A stretch of DNA of 64,000 nucleotides from Streptomyces sp. NBC_00414 (GTDB taxonomy: Bacteria > Actinomycetota > Actinomycetes > Streptomycetales > Streptomycetaceae), in NCBI RefSeq assembly GCF_036038375.1, contig NZ_CP107935.1, positions 2,232,001-2,296,000 of the forward strand, in the 5' to 3' direction. Positions 1-8,673 of the stretch are shown piece by piece. Each line of letters begins with the position of its first letter. The stretch's first letter is position 1. The notes under the pieces are model-generated. The model was not told the origin of the DNA. It saw nothing but the letters and a program-made list of their open reading frames with translations, and searched no databases. The translations under genes were made by a program, and so were the position numbers.

Positions 1-44
1 CCCGAGGGGAAGTCGGCCTCGTCACACCGTGAAGGACACGCAGG

Positions 45-983
45 TCACGGGCAGTGGATGACCTGGCCCGCGTACGAGAGATTGCCGCCGAAGCCGAAGA
101 GGAGGACCGGGTCGCCGCTGGAGATCTCGCCGCGTTCGACGAGCTTGGACAGGGCGATCGGGATACTGGCGGCGGAGGTGTTGCCGGATTCGACGACATC
201 GCGCGCGACGACGGCGTTCACAGCGCCGATCTTGTTGGCGAGGGGCTCGATGATCCGCAGGTTCGCCTGGTGCAGCACGACCGCGGCGAGGTCCTCGGGG
301 GTGAGCCCGGCGCGCTCGCAGGCCTTGCGGGCGATGGCGGGGAGCTTGGTGGTCGCCCACCGGTAGACGCTCTGGCCCTCCTGGGCGAACCGTGAGGGGG
401 TGCCCTCGATGCGTACCGCGTGTCCCATCTCGGGCACCGAGCCCCAGAGCACGGGTCCGATGGCGGACTCCTCCGCGGCCTCGACGACGGCGGCTCCCGC
501 CCCGTCCCCGACGAGCACGCAGGTCGTCCGGTCCGTCCAGTCGGTCACGTCGGACATCTTGTCGGCGCCGATCACCAGCACCCGGGTGGCGCCCCCGGCC
601 CGCACGGCGTGGTCGGCGGTGGCCAGCGCGTGCGTGAAGCCCGCGCAGACCACGTTGAGGTCCATGACGGCCGGCGAGGGGATGCCGAGGCGGGCGGCCA
701 CCCGGGCGGCCATGTTCGGCGACTTGTCGATGGCGGTGGAGGTGGCCACCAGGACGAGGTCGATGTCCTCGGGGGCGAGGCCGGCGGCGGCCAGGGCCTT
801 GGCGGCGGCGTGCGCGGCCAGCTCGTCGACCGGTTCGTCCGGTCCGGCGATGTGGCGCGTACGGATGCCCACCCGGCTCGTGATCCACTCGTCGCTGGTG
901 TCGACCAGCTCCGCCAGGTCCTCGTTGGTGAGGAGCCTGGCGGGCTGGTAATGGCCGACGGCAGCGATGCGTGAGCCGATCAT
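45..983 (-). CDS. 3-oxoacyl-ACP synthase III (KASIII/FabH-like)
   Basis: A 312-residue thiolase-fold condensing enzyme. The KASIII catalytic triad is visible: Cys113 in NVVCAGF, His238 in VLHQANLR and Asn268 in SGNTSAAS. The N-terminal segment (TNEDLAELVDTSDEWI) is also typical. Such enzymes condense an acyl-CoA starter with malonyl-ACP, either to start fatty-acid synthesis or in secondary metabolism. No acpP, fabD or fabF is adjacent, so this is more likely an accessory KASIII than the housekeeping copy; the substrate cannot be read from sequence. Length is slightly under the usual 320-340 residues. The ATG is preceded by a purine-rich AAAAGGGGACC. Confidence 0.88.
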   Translation of the reverse strand: MIGSRIAAVGHYQPARLLTNEDLAELVDTSDEWITSRVGIRTRHIAGPDEPVDELAAHAAAKALAAAGLAPEDIDLVLVATSTAIDKSPNMAARVAARLGIPSPAVMDLNVVCAGFTHALATADHAVRAGGATRVLVIGADKMSDVTDWTDRTTCVLVGDGAGAAVVEAAEESAIGPVLWGSVPEMGHAVRIEGTPSRFAQEGQSVYRWATTKLPAIARKACERAGLTPEDLAAVVLHQANLRIIEPLANKIGAVNAVVARDVVESGNTSAASIPIALSKLVERGEISSGDPVLLFGFGGNLSYAGQVIHCP

Positions 984-1193
984 GGGCGGTCCCCTTTTGT
1001 GGCCTGGGTAGCGGGACTCACCAGTCTGATCAGGTACTCACGGGTACGTGGGCACGTAAAGTCACAGGATTGGCGGGCCACCCTTGTCGGCTTCCGTCAG
1101 ACCTTCGGACGCCCGAACACCTACCCTGCGGACGTTCGGGTACCTGTCCCATGATCACGCCCGGGGTGCCCGCCCCGTCACCCGCTCGGATGC

Positions 1194-1355
1194 TTATCCC
1201 GTGAACAACTGGGTGGCTTTCTGTACGAGCTCGTACAGACCATAGGCCAGCGGCGCTCCCACCCAGACCCAGGCGAAGACGATCAGCGGGCGGCGGTCGG
1301 GCACGGGGCCGTCCGCCGCGGCGCCGTCGGGCGGGCTGCTGTCACTCGTGGACAT
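1194..1355 (-). CDS. Small membrane partner of OFA-family MFS transporter (53 aa)
   Basis: A 53-residue ORF beginning MSTSDSSPPDG and ending KATQLFTG-stop. It has one hydrophobic segment (about residues 24-42) containing FAWVWVGAPLAYGLYELV. Its ATG lies 14 bp inside the 3' end of the MFS gene, so the two are probably translationally coupled. Proteins of this size and pattern are known next to oxalate/formate-antiporter-family transporters, where they are labelled small subunits; their role is uncertain. The gene is short, but the start overlap, the single TM helix and the conserved WVWVGAPLAYG-like motif make it credible. Confidence 0.75.
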   Translation of the reverse strand: MSTSDSSPPDGAAADGPVPDRRPLIVFAWVWVGAPLAYGLYELVQKATQLFTG

Positions 1356-2658
1356 CGGCGGCCTCCTTCTGGGCGGGGACGTGGTGGCGGGCGTCGACGG
1401 GCCGGACGAGTTCGTTGGCGACGAACCCGACCGCGAGCAGTCCGATCATGATGACCAGTGACAGTCCGTAGAGGGACGCTCCGGATTTGCCGGCCTCCTC
1501 CTGCCGGTCCGCGATCCAGTTGACGATCAGGGGTCCGAGGACTCCGGCCGTGGACCAGGCGGTGAGCAGCCGTCCGTGGATCGCGCCGACCTGGTAGGTC
1601 CCGAAGAGGTCCTTCAGGTAGGCGGGGACGGTCGCGAAGCCGCCTCCGTAGAAGGAGAGGATCACCAGCGCGGCGATGATGAATACGGGCTTCGAGGAGT
1701 CCCCGACCCAGGCGATGAGCGCGTACATCAGTGCGCCGACGCCCAGGTAGACGCGGTAGATGTTCTTGCGCCCGATCAGGTCGGACGTGGACGACCAGCC
1801 GATGCGGCCCGCCATGTTCGCCGCCGAGAGCAGCGCGACGAAACCGGCCGCGGCCGACACCGAGACGGGGGTCGAGGTGTCCGCGAAGAAATCGGTGATC
1901 ATCGGCGCGGCCTTCTCCAGGATGCCGATGCCCGCGGTCACGTTCATGCAGAGCACGATCCACAGGAGCCAGAACTGCGGCGTGCGCACGGCGCTGTTCG
2001 CGGAGACCTGTACGCCCTCCAGCGGGGCCGGTGTGCCGTCGGCCGCGGTCTTCGCGGGGCGCGGCACGCGCACCAGCAGCACACCGAGCGACATGAAGAC
2101 GGCGTACGTCAGTCCGTGCACGAGGAAGGCGAGGGCGATGCCCGAGCTGTCGGAGCCGAAGGACTCCAGCATCTGCGCGGACCAGGGCGAGGCGATCAGC
2201 GCGCCGCCGCCGAAGCCCATGATGGCGATGCCGGTGGCCATGCCGGGCCGGTCCGGGAACCACTTGATGAGCGTCGAGACGGGCGAGATGTATCCGATGC
2301 CGAGGCCGATGCCGCCGACGAAGCCGTAGCCGAACACGATCAGCCAGTACTGCTCGGTGGCGGCGCCGAGAGCGGCGAGCAGGAAGCCCGAGGAGAAGCA
2401 GATCAGGGCGACCGTCATCGCCCAGCGCGGACCGTTGCGCTCCACGAGGGTGCCGCCGAACGCGGCGGACAGGCCGAGCATCACGATGCCGAGCTGGAAG
2501 GGCAGCGCGCTCTGGGTGCCGCTGAGGTCGAGCGCGGACTCCAGGGAGGGCTTGAACACGGACCAGGCGTAGGCCTGTCCGATGGAGAGGTGGACCGACA
2601 GGGCCGCGGGCGGGACCAGCCAGCGGCTCCAGCCCGGTGGGGCTACAGGGGGACTCAT
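1342..2658 (-). CDS. OFA (oxalate/formate antiporter) family MFS transporter
   Basis: A 438-residue, about 12-helix major facilitator. I chose the ATG that gives MSPPVAPPGWSRWLVPPAAL, because translation further upstream is low-complexity and lies in the promoter region. The opening LSVHLSIGQAYAWSVFKPSLE and the later GGIGLGIGYISPVSTLIKWFPDRPG are characteristic of the OFA subfamily, which moves oxalate, formate or related monocarboxylates. It is divergent from a formate dehydrogenase operon, so formate (or oxalate as its precursor) is the natural inference for its substrate. No oxalyl-CoA decarboxylase or formyl-CoA transferase is visible in the window. A 53-residue gene overlaps its 3' end. 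Confidence 0.85.
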   Translation of the reverse strand: MSPPVAPPGWSRWLVPPAALSVHLSIGQAYAWSVFKPSLESALDLSGTQSALPFQLGIVMLGLSAAFGGTLVERNGPRWAMTVALICFSSGFLLAALGAATEQYWLIVFGYGFVGGIGLGIGYISPVSTLIKWFPDRPGMATGIAIMGFGGGALIASPWSAQMLESFGSDSSGIALAFLVHGLTYAVFMSLGVLLVRVPRPAKTAADGTPAPLEGVQVSANSAVRTPQFWLLWIVLCMNVTAGIGILEKAAPMITDFFADTSTPVSVSAAAGFVALLSAANMAGRIGWSSTSDLIGRKNIYRVYLGVGALMYALIAWVGDSSKPVFIIAALVILSFYGGGFATVPAYLKDLFGTYQVGAIHGRLLTAWSTAGVLGPLIVNWIADRQEEAGKSGASLYGLSLVIMIGLLAVGFVANELVRPVDARHHVPAQKEAADVHE

Positions 2659-3021
2659 GATCCCGGACGATAGGAAGCGGTTGTTCGGTTGGGAAGGCGG
2701 TCCACCCGAACTGGTCGACCGTATGCGGTGAACGGTATGTGGGATGCGGTGAACGGTCGGTTCCGGCCGACGAACGGCATTTCCGGCCGAACTCCGTGTG
2801 TCTACCAAGGGTGTTCGCGAGGCGACCCTCAGCGAGCCCTGGAGTCGACTCCAACTCACGCCGGTGGCGGCGGGCGCCGCGTTCCAGGTGCTGCGCGAAC
2901 CCTTGCTGCTCCAACTCCCATACTGTAGACAATATTCAGTCGACATGATTCAGCGCTGTTCAGCACTGCTCAGTACCGCTGAGCACCTCCTCGGTACCCT
3001 CGACCGAACGGAGCCCCTCAA
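2659..3021. promoter_or_regulatory. Divergent promoter region, OFA transporter / fdh operon
   Basis: A 363-bp gene-free interval between divergent genes. It contains two 14-bp direct repeats ATGCGGTGAACGGT (2723-2736 and 2744-2757, 21 bp apart), then two TTCCGGCCGA copies (2761-2770 and 2781-2790, 20 bp apart). These lie on one face of the helix, close to the transporter start. Near the fdh side is an A/T-rich patch around CTGTAGACAATATTCAGTC (about 2922-2940), followed by repeated TTCAGC/CTCAG motifs up to 2990. It is likely a shared regulatory region; no regulator gene lies next to it. Confidence 0.5.
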
Positions 3022-3993
3022 GTGAAAGTGGCAGTTCTCGGCGCCGGTGCGATCGGCGCCTACGTCGGAGCCTCGCTGCACCGCGCGGGTGCCGATGTGC
3101 ACCTCATCGCCCGTGGACCGCACCTCGCGGCCATGAGGCAGCACGGAGTGCGAGTGCTCAGCCCGCGCGGTGACTTCACCGCCAGGGCCCACGCCACCGA
3201 CGACCCGGCCGAGGTCGGCCCGGTCGACTTCGTCTTTCTCGGCCTGAAGGCCAACTCGTACGCGGCGTGCGGGCCGCTCATCGAGCCCCTTCTCCACGAC
3301 ACGACCGCGGTGATCGCCGCGCAGAACGGCATTCCCTGGTGGTACTTCCACCGGCACGGCGGCCCGCACGACGGCCACCGCGTCGAGAGCGTGGACCCGG
3401 ACGGTGCGGTCAGTGCGGTGATCGCGCCCTCCCGGGCCATCGGCTGTGTCGTCTACGCGGCCACCGAACTGGCGGGCCCCGGAGTGGTCCGCCATCTCGA
3501 AGGCACCCGGTTCTCCATCGGCGAGCCCGACCGTACGGTCTCGGCGCGCTGCACCGGGTTCGGCGAGGCCATGGTGGCCGGCGGGCTCAAGTGCCCGGTG
3601 GAGCCGGACCTGCGCAACGACATCTGGCTCAAGCTGCTCGGCAACATCTCCTTCAACCCCATCAGCGCCCTGGCCCGGGCCACCATGCGGCAGATGTGCC
3701 TGCACGGCGGCACCCGCCGGGTCATCGAGATCATGATGACCGAGACGCTCGCGGTCGCCGAGGCACTGGGCTGCCGGGTGGGCGTCTCCATCGAGCGGCG
3801 CCTCGCCGGCGCGGAGCGCGTCGGCGACCACCGCACCTCGACGCTCCAGGACCTGGAGCGCGGCAAACCGCTCGAACTCGACGTGCTGCTCGCCGCCGTC
3901 GTCGAACTCGCGGAGATCACCGACGTCCCGGTGCCCACGCTCCGCACCGTCCACGCCATCTCGGACCTGCTCGCGCTGAGGACCGCCGCATGA
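3022..3993 (+). CDS. 2-dehydropantoate 2-reductase (ApbA/PanE) family oxidoreductase
   Basis: A 323-residue NAD(P)-dependent reductase. The nucleotide-binding GAGAIG is at residues 7-12. The conserved ketopantoate-reductase segment NDIWLKLLGNISFNPISAL carries the likely catalytic Lys204. The family reduces 2-dehydropantoate to pantoate, but many members act on other 2-oxo acids. Here it is the first gene of the formate dehydrogenase operon rather than next to panB or panC, so I infer a role in C1/oxo-acid metabolism rather than coenzyme A synthesis. Its 3' end (GAGGACCGCCGCATGAGG) is nearly repeated 64 bp downstream at the fdhA start. Confidence 0.82.
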   Translation: MKVAVLGAGAIGAYVGASLHRAGADVHLIARGPHLAAMRQHGVRVLSPRGDFTARAHATDDPAEVGPVDFVFLGLKANSYAACGPLIEPLLHDTTAVIAAQNGIPWWYFHRHGGPHDGHRVESVDPDGAVSAVIAPSRAIGCVVYAATELAGPGVVRHLEGTRFSIGEPDRTVSARCTGFGEAMVAGGLKCPVEPDLRNDIWLKLLGNISFNPISALARATMRQMCLHGGTRRVIEIMMTETLAVAEALGCRVGVSIERRLAGAERVGDHRTSTLQDLERGKPLELDVLLAAVVELAEITDVPVPTLRTVHAISDLLALRTAA

Positions 3994-4058
3994 GGCCGGC
4001 CACGAGCACCCGCACGAGGAACCCGAGGAACCTGAAGAACCTGAGGACCGCCGTATGA
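3990..4058 (+). CDS. Possible 22-codon coupling ORF built on 9-bp repeats
   Basis: An ATG overlaps the stop of the upstream reductase gene (ATGA), and its own TGA overlaps the fdhA start (ATGA), giving a 22-residue basic peptide that starts MRPATSTRTRNP. Four imperfect 9-bp units (GAGGAACCC, GAGGAACCT, GAAGAACCT, GAGGACCGC) occupy 4016-4051. The purine-rich repeats also serve as Shine-Dalgarno-like sequence. It may be a translated coupler between the two large genes, or only a repeat expansion that happens to stay open. Protein function is not supported. Confidence 0.3.
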   Translation: MRPATSTRTRNPRNLKNLRTAV

Positions 4059-5980
4059 GGAAGCGAGACCGAACTCCCAAGGTGTACAACCGACTTGAGT
4101 ACCCCATGGTCCGTGACTCCCGCGACGAGCCCTTCCGCAGGGCGAGCTGGGACGAGGCCCTGGACCGGGCGGCCCGGGGCCTGGGCGCGGCACGCGGCGC
4201 GTTCGGCCTGTTCTCCTGCGCCCGCGCGACCAACGAGATGAACTACGTGGCGCAGAAGTTCGCCCGCGTGGTCATGGGCACCAACAACGTCGACTCCTGC
4301 AACCGCACCTGTCACGCGCCCAGCGTGGCGGGCCTGTCGGCGGCCTTCGGCTCGGGCGGGGGCACCTCCTCGTACGCCGAGGTCGAGCACACCGACCTCG
4401 TCGTGATGTGGGGCTCCAACGCCCGCTTCGCGCACCCGATCTTCTTCCAGCACGTCCTGAAGGGGATCAGGAACGGCGCCCGGATGTACGCCGTCGACCC
4501 GCGCCGCACCTCCACGGCGGAGTGGGCCGAGAGCTGGCTCGGGCTGAACGTCGGCACCGACATCCCGATGGCGCACGCGATCGGCCGCGAGATCATCCGA
4601 GCCGGGCTCGCGAACGACGCTTTCATCGAGCGGGCCACCACCGGCTTCGAGGAGTACAAGCAGCTCGTCGAGCCCTGGACGCTCTCGCTCGCCGAGAAGG
4701 TGACGGGCGTACCGGCCGCCGCGATAAGGGAGTTGGCGCACGCCTACGCCCGCGCCGAGCGCGCCCAGCTGTGCTGGACGCTCGGCATCACCGAGCACCA
4801 CAACGGTACGGACAACGTCCGCGCGCTCATCAACCTGTCGCTCCTGACGGGCCATGTGGGCCGCTTCGGTTCCGGGTTGCAGCCCCTGCGCGGACAGAAC
4901 AACGTACAGGGCGGCGGCGACATGGGCGCCATCCCCAACCGGCTGCCCGGCTTCCAGGACATCCTCGACCCGGACACCCGGCTGAAGTTCGAGTCCGCGT
5001 GGGACACCGTCATCCAGCCCCACTACGGGCTGAACCTGACGGAGATGTTCGAGGCCATGGAGGAGGGCTCGCTCAAGGCCGTCTACTGCATAGGGGAGAA
5101 CCCGGCGCAGTCGGAGGCCGACAGCGAGCAGGCGGTACGGCGTATGAAGGCCCTGGACTTCCTCGTCGTGCAGGACATCTTCCTGACGAGGACGGCCGAG
5201 CTGGCGGACGTGATCCTGCCCGCGACGGCCGGCTGGGCCGAGACCGAGGGCACCACCACCAACAGCGAGCGGCGGGTCCAGCGGGTGCGGCGGGCGGTCA
5301 CCCCGCCCGGCGAGGCCCGCGAGGACATCGACATCCTCTGCGACCTCGCCTCCCGCATGGGGCACGAGTGGAAGTACGAGGACTCCGAGGCGGTGTGGGA
5401 CGAGCTGCGGTCGGTGTCCCCGGACCACTACGGGATGACCTACGAGCGGCTGGCGGAGCACCAGGGCATCCAGTGGCCCTGCCCGCAGACCGACCGGCTC
5501 GAACCGACCTATCTGCACGGCCGGTTGTGGGAGTCCGACCCGGCCGCGCGGGGCCGCCTCGCGCCCTTCGGGATCGTCCAGCACGATCCGCCCGTCGACC
5601 TGACGGACGAACAGTTCCCGATCCGGCTGACCACCGGGCGGCGGCTCGACTCCTACAACACCGGGGTGCAGAGCGGCGGTTTCGCCTCTCCGATGCGGCG
5701 CGGTGAGTACGTCGAGCTGTGCCCGGAGGACGCGGAGCGCTACGGCGTGGTGGTCGGCGAGCAGGTCCAGGTGTCCTCGCGGCGCGGTTCGGTGGTGGCC
5801 CCGGTGTGGGTCGACACCGCGCTGCGGCCCGGCCTCGCCTTCATGACCATGCACTTTCCCGACGAGGTGGACACCAACCAGCTGACGATCGAGGCCAATT
5901 GCCCGATCGCGGGGACGGCGGAGTTCAAGGCGTCGGCGATCCGGATCGAAAAGCTGCCGGTTGCGATTCAAGTGAGGTGA
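4055..5980 (+). CDS. Formate dehydrogenase catalytic (molybdopterin) subunit, lacking its Fe-S domain
   Basis: A 641-residue molybdopterin oxidoreductase. The active-site segment TNNVDSCNRTCHAPSVAGL matches formate dehydrogenases, with Cys86-His87 where selenoenzymes carry Sec-His. The molydopterin-dinucleotide-binding domain is at the C-terminus (PIRLTTGRRLDSYNTG onward). Unusually, the protein starts immediately after where the N-terminal 4Fe-4S domain should be (NRLEYPMVRDSRDEP). That missing domain is the C-terminus of the product of 7806-8666. It should oxidise formate to CO2 and pass electrons through the Fe-S subunit to the NuoEF-like subunit. It is in an operon with the flanking genes. 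Confidence 0.9.
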   Translation: MRKRDRTPKVYNRLEYPMVRDSRDEPFRRASWDEALDRAARGLGAARGAFGLFSCARATNEMNYVAQKFARVVMGTNNVDSCNRTCHAPSVAGLSAAFGSGGGTSSYAEVEHTDLVVMWGSNARFAHPIFFQHVLKGIRNGARMYAVDPRRTSTAEWAESWLGLNVGTDIPMAHAIGREIIRAGLANDAFIERATTGFEEYKQLVEPWTLSLAEKVTGVPAAAIRELAHAYARAERAQLCWTLGITEHHNGTDNVRALINLSLLTGHVGRFGSGLQPLRGQNNVQGGGDMGAIPNRLPGFQDILDPDTRLKFESAWDTVIQPHYGLNLTEMFEAMEEGSLKAVYCIGENPAQSEADSEQAVRRMKALDFLVVQDIFLTRTAELADVILPATAGWAETEGTTTNSERRVQRVRRAVTPPGEAREDIDILCDLASRMGHEWKYEDSEAVWDELRSVSPDHYGMTYERLAEHQGIQWPCPQTDRLEPTYLHGRLWESDPAARGRLAPFGIVQHDPPVDLTDEQFPIRLTTGRRLDSYNTGVQSGGFASPMRRGEYVELCPEDAERYGVVVGEQVQVSSRRGSVVAPVWVDTALRPGLAFMTMHFPDEVDTNQLTIEANCPIAGTAEFKASAIRIEKLPVAIQVR

Positions 5981-5985
5981 TGTGA

Positions 5986-7809
5986 GTGGACCTGCACTTC
6001 GGTGACAGCAAACCGACGGACGAGGAACGGGCGGCCGTCGACACGCTGCTCGGCCCTCCGGAGTCTTCGTGGGAGGGCGCCGACCGCAGCGATGCCGACC
6101 TCAGGTGGGCACGCGGCGGGCGAGAGGCCCGGGAACGTCGTGACCTGCTGTTGCCGGGGCTGCACGCCGTCAACGACCGGATCGGCTGGATCAGCGAGGG
6201 CGCCCTCGACTACCTGTGCCGACGGCTGACGGTCCCGCCGGCGGAGGCGTACGGGGTCGCCACCTTCTACGCCATGTTCTCGGTGAAACCGCGCCCCGCC
6301 ACGGTCCTGCACGTGTGCACGGACCTGGCGTGCGCGGCGGCCGGTTCGGCGGAACTGTGCGCGGGCGTCGAGGCCCGCCTCGGCCTCGGCAGCGGGGTGA
6401 GCGTCGAGCGCAGCCCCTGCCTCGGCCTGTGCGAACGGGCCCCGGCCGCGCTCGCGGTCAAGGCCGGGGACCCGGTGCGTACGGCCGTCTCGGCGCCCGC
6501 GACCGTCGAGCGGGCCGTGCTCGCGGCGAGCTCGCCCGGCTCGGCGCCCGAGGAACCGGCCGCCGCGCTGGCGGTCCCGCAGGCCGGGGACCCCTCCCTC
6601 ATGCTGCTGAACCGGGTCGGCGTGGTCGATCCGGCCTCGCTCGACGACTACCGGGCGCACGGCGGCTACACGGCCCTGCGGCAGGCCTTCGCGATCGGCC
6701 CCGCCGGGGTCATCCGCGAGGTCACCGACGCGGGTCTGGTCGGGCGCGGCGGCGCCGCCTTCCCCACCGGCCGCAAATGGCAGGCCACGGCGTCCCAGCC
6801 CGACCACCCGCACTACCTGGTCTGCAACGCCGACGAATCCGAGCCGGGCACCTTCAAGGACCGGGTCGTCATGGAGGGCGACCCGTACTCCCTCGTGGAG
6901 GCGATGACGATCGCGGCCTACGCGGTCGGCGCGCACAAGGGCTACCTCTACCTGCGCGGCGAGTACCCACGAGCCCTGCGCCGCATGGAGCACGCCATCG
7001 GGCAGGCACGCGCGCGCGGCCTGCTCGGGGACGACATCCTCGGCCAGGGGTACGCCTTCGACATCGAGATCCGGCGCGGCGCGGGCGCGTACATCTGCGG
7101 CGAGGAGACCGCCCTCTTCAACTCCATCGAGGGATACAGAGGGGAGCCGCGGTCGAAGCCGCCCTTCCCCGTGGAGAAGGGCCTGTTCGGCAAACCCACC
7201 GCCGAGAACAACGTCGAGACGCTGGTCAACGTCCTGCCGATCCTCACCATGGGGGCCCCGGCGTACGCGGCGATCGGCACCGGCACCTCCACCGGACCGA
7301 AGCTGTTCTGTGTGTCGGGCAGTGTGGACCGGCCCGGCATCTACGAGCTGCCGTTCGGCGCCACGCTCGGCGAGCTGCTGGACCTGGCGGGGGTACGCGA
7401 CGGTCTCCGCGCGGTCCTGCTGGGCGGCGCGGCCGGTGGCTTCGTACGGCCCGACGAACTGGACATCCCGCTCACCTTCGAGGGCACGCGGGAGGCGGGC
7501 ACGACGCTCGGCTCCGGGGTCGTGCTGGCCTTCGACGACACCGTGCCGCTGCCGCGTCTGCTGCTGCGGATCGCCGAGTTCTTCCGGGACGAGTCGTGCG
7601 GGCAGTGCGTGCCGTGCCGGGTCGGGACCGTCCGCCAGGAGGAGGCCCTGCACCGGATCGTCGAGCGGACCGGCGCGGACGCCGCCGCCGACATCACGCT
7701 GCTGCGGGAGGTGGGACGGGCCATGAAGGACGCCTCGATCTGCGGTCTGGGACAGACCGCGTGGAACGCCGTGGAATCCGCCATCGACCGCCTGGGGGCG
7801 TACGAATGA
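5986..7809 (+). CDS. NAD-linked formate dehydrogenase diaphorase subunit (NuoE-NuoF fusion)
   Basis: A 607-residue fusion with a GTG start preceded by AGGTGA. Residues about 20-170 are a NuoE/FdsG-like thioredoxin-fold 2Fe-2S domain, with Cys pairs in CTDLAC and CLGLC. Residues about 200-600 are NuoF/FdsB-like: GRGGAAFPTGRKW and CNADESEPGTFKDR (FMN/NADH site), GAGAYICGEETALFNSIEG, and a 4Fe-4S site ESCGQCVPCRVGT plus a later Cys in ICGLGQ. It should transfer formate-derived electrons to NAD+, as in soluble FdsABG enzymes. It begins 5 bp after fdhA and overlaps the next gene by ATGA. Confidence 0.92.
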   Translation: MDLHFGDSKPTDEERAAVDTLLGPPESSWEGADRSDADLRWARGGREARERRDLLLPGLHAVNDRIGWISEGALDYLCRRLTVPPAEAYGVATFYAMFSVKPRPATVLHVCTDLACAAAGSAELCAGVEARLGLGSGVSVERSPCLGLCERAPAALAVKAGDPVRTAVSAPATVERAVLAASSPGSAPEEPAAALAVPQAGDPSLMLLNRVGVVDPASLDDYRAHGGYTALRQAFAIGPAGVIREVTDAGLVGRGGAAFPTGRKWQATASQPDHPHYLVCNADESEPGTFKDRVVMEGDPYSLVEAMTIAAYAVGAHKGYLYLRGEYPRALRRMEHAIGQARARGLLGDDILGQGYAFDIEIRRGAGAYICGEETALFNSIEGYRGEPRSKPPFPVEKGLFGKPTAENNVETLVNVLPILTMGAPAYAAIGTGTSTGPKLFCVSGSVDRPGIYELPFGATLGELLDLAGVRDGLRAVLLGGAAGGFVRPDELDIPLTFEGTREAGTTLGSGVVLAFDDTVPLPRLLLRIAEFFRDESCGQCVPCRVGTVRQEEALHRIVERTGADAAADITLLREVGRAMKDASICGLGQTAWNAVESAIDRLGAYE

Positions 7810-8666
7810 CCGTGACATCGCTGGGGATCCCCCGCCGCCTGCTGGAGTTCACGATCGACGGCGCGCCCGTGCGGGCCCCGGAGGGCTCGACGATCCTCGA
7901 CGCCTGCCGGTCGGCGGGCAAGGACGTGCCGACCCTGTGCCAGGGCGACACCCTCACCCCGAAGAACGCCTGCCGGGTGTGCGTCGTGGAGGTCGAGGGC
8001 GCGCGCACCCTAGTACCGGCCTGTTCCCGCAAGGCGGAGGCGGGCATGGAGGTCCGCACGGACACCGAGCGGGCCCGGCACAGCCGCAAGGTCGTCCTGG
8101 AACTGCTCGCGTCCTCCGTCGACCTGTCCACCACGCCCGAGGTCGCGGGCTGGCTCAAGGAGTACGAGGCCAAGCCCGACCGGTTCGGCCCCGACGCGGC
8201 CCGCCTCGACGAGGAACCGCGCATCGACAACGACCTCTACGTGCGCGACTACGACAAGTGCATCCTCTGCTACAAGTGCGTGGACGCCTGCGGCGACCAG
8301 TGGCAGAACACCTTCGCGATCTCGGTCGTCGGGCGCGGCTTCGACGCCCGCATCGCCGTCGAGCACGACGGTCCCCTCACGGACTCGGCCTGCGTGTACT
8401 GCGGCAACTGCATCGAGGTGTGCCCGACCGGGGCACTTTCGTTCAAGTCGGAGTTCGACATGCGTGCGGCGGGTACGTGGGACGAGTCGGCGCAGACCGA
8501 GACGACCACGGTGTGCGCCTATTGCGGAGTGGGCTGCAATCTCACCCTGCACGTACAGGACAATGAGATCGTCAAGGTCACCTCGCCGCACGACAACCCG
8601 GTGACCCACGGCAACCTCTGCATCAAGGGCCGCTTCGGCTACCAGCACGTACAGAACCGGGACTGA
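7806..8666 (+). CDS. Formate dehydrogenase iron-sulfur subunit (detached FdhA N-terminal domains)
   Basis: A 286-residue protein. A 2Fe-2S ferredoxin domain has Cys45, Cys56, Cys59 and Cys73. The NuoG-type His/Cys cluster that usually follows is not conserved (ASSVDLSTTPEV has no Cys). Then come two 4Fe-4S motifs, CILCYKCVDAC and CVYCGNCIEVCP, and finally the molybdopterin-oxidoreductase 4Fe-4S domain (CAYCGVGC ... GNLCIKGRFG). This last domain normally precedes the catalytic domain in one chain. Joining its C-terminus to the product of 4055-5980 would recreate a standard alpha subunit of about 927 residues. It presumably relays electrons between the Mo site and the diaphorase. Confidence 0.9.
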   Translation: MTVTSLGIPRRLLEFTIDGAPVRAPEGSTILDACRSAGKDVPTLCQGDTLTPKNACRVCVVEVEGARTLVPACSRKAEAGMEVRTDTERARHSRKVVLELLASSVDLSTTPEVAGWLKEYEAKPDRFGPDAARLDEEPRIDNDLYVRDYDKCILCYKCVDACGDQWQNTFAISVVGRGFDARIAVEHDGPLTDSACVYCGNCIEVCPTGALSFKSEFDMRAAGTWDESAQTETTTVCAYCGVGCNLTLHVQDNEIVKVTSPHDNPVTHGNLCIKGRFGYQHVQNRD

Positions 8667-8673
8667 TCAGGAC

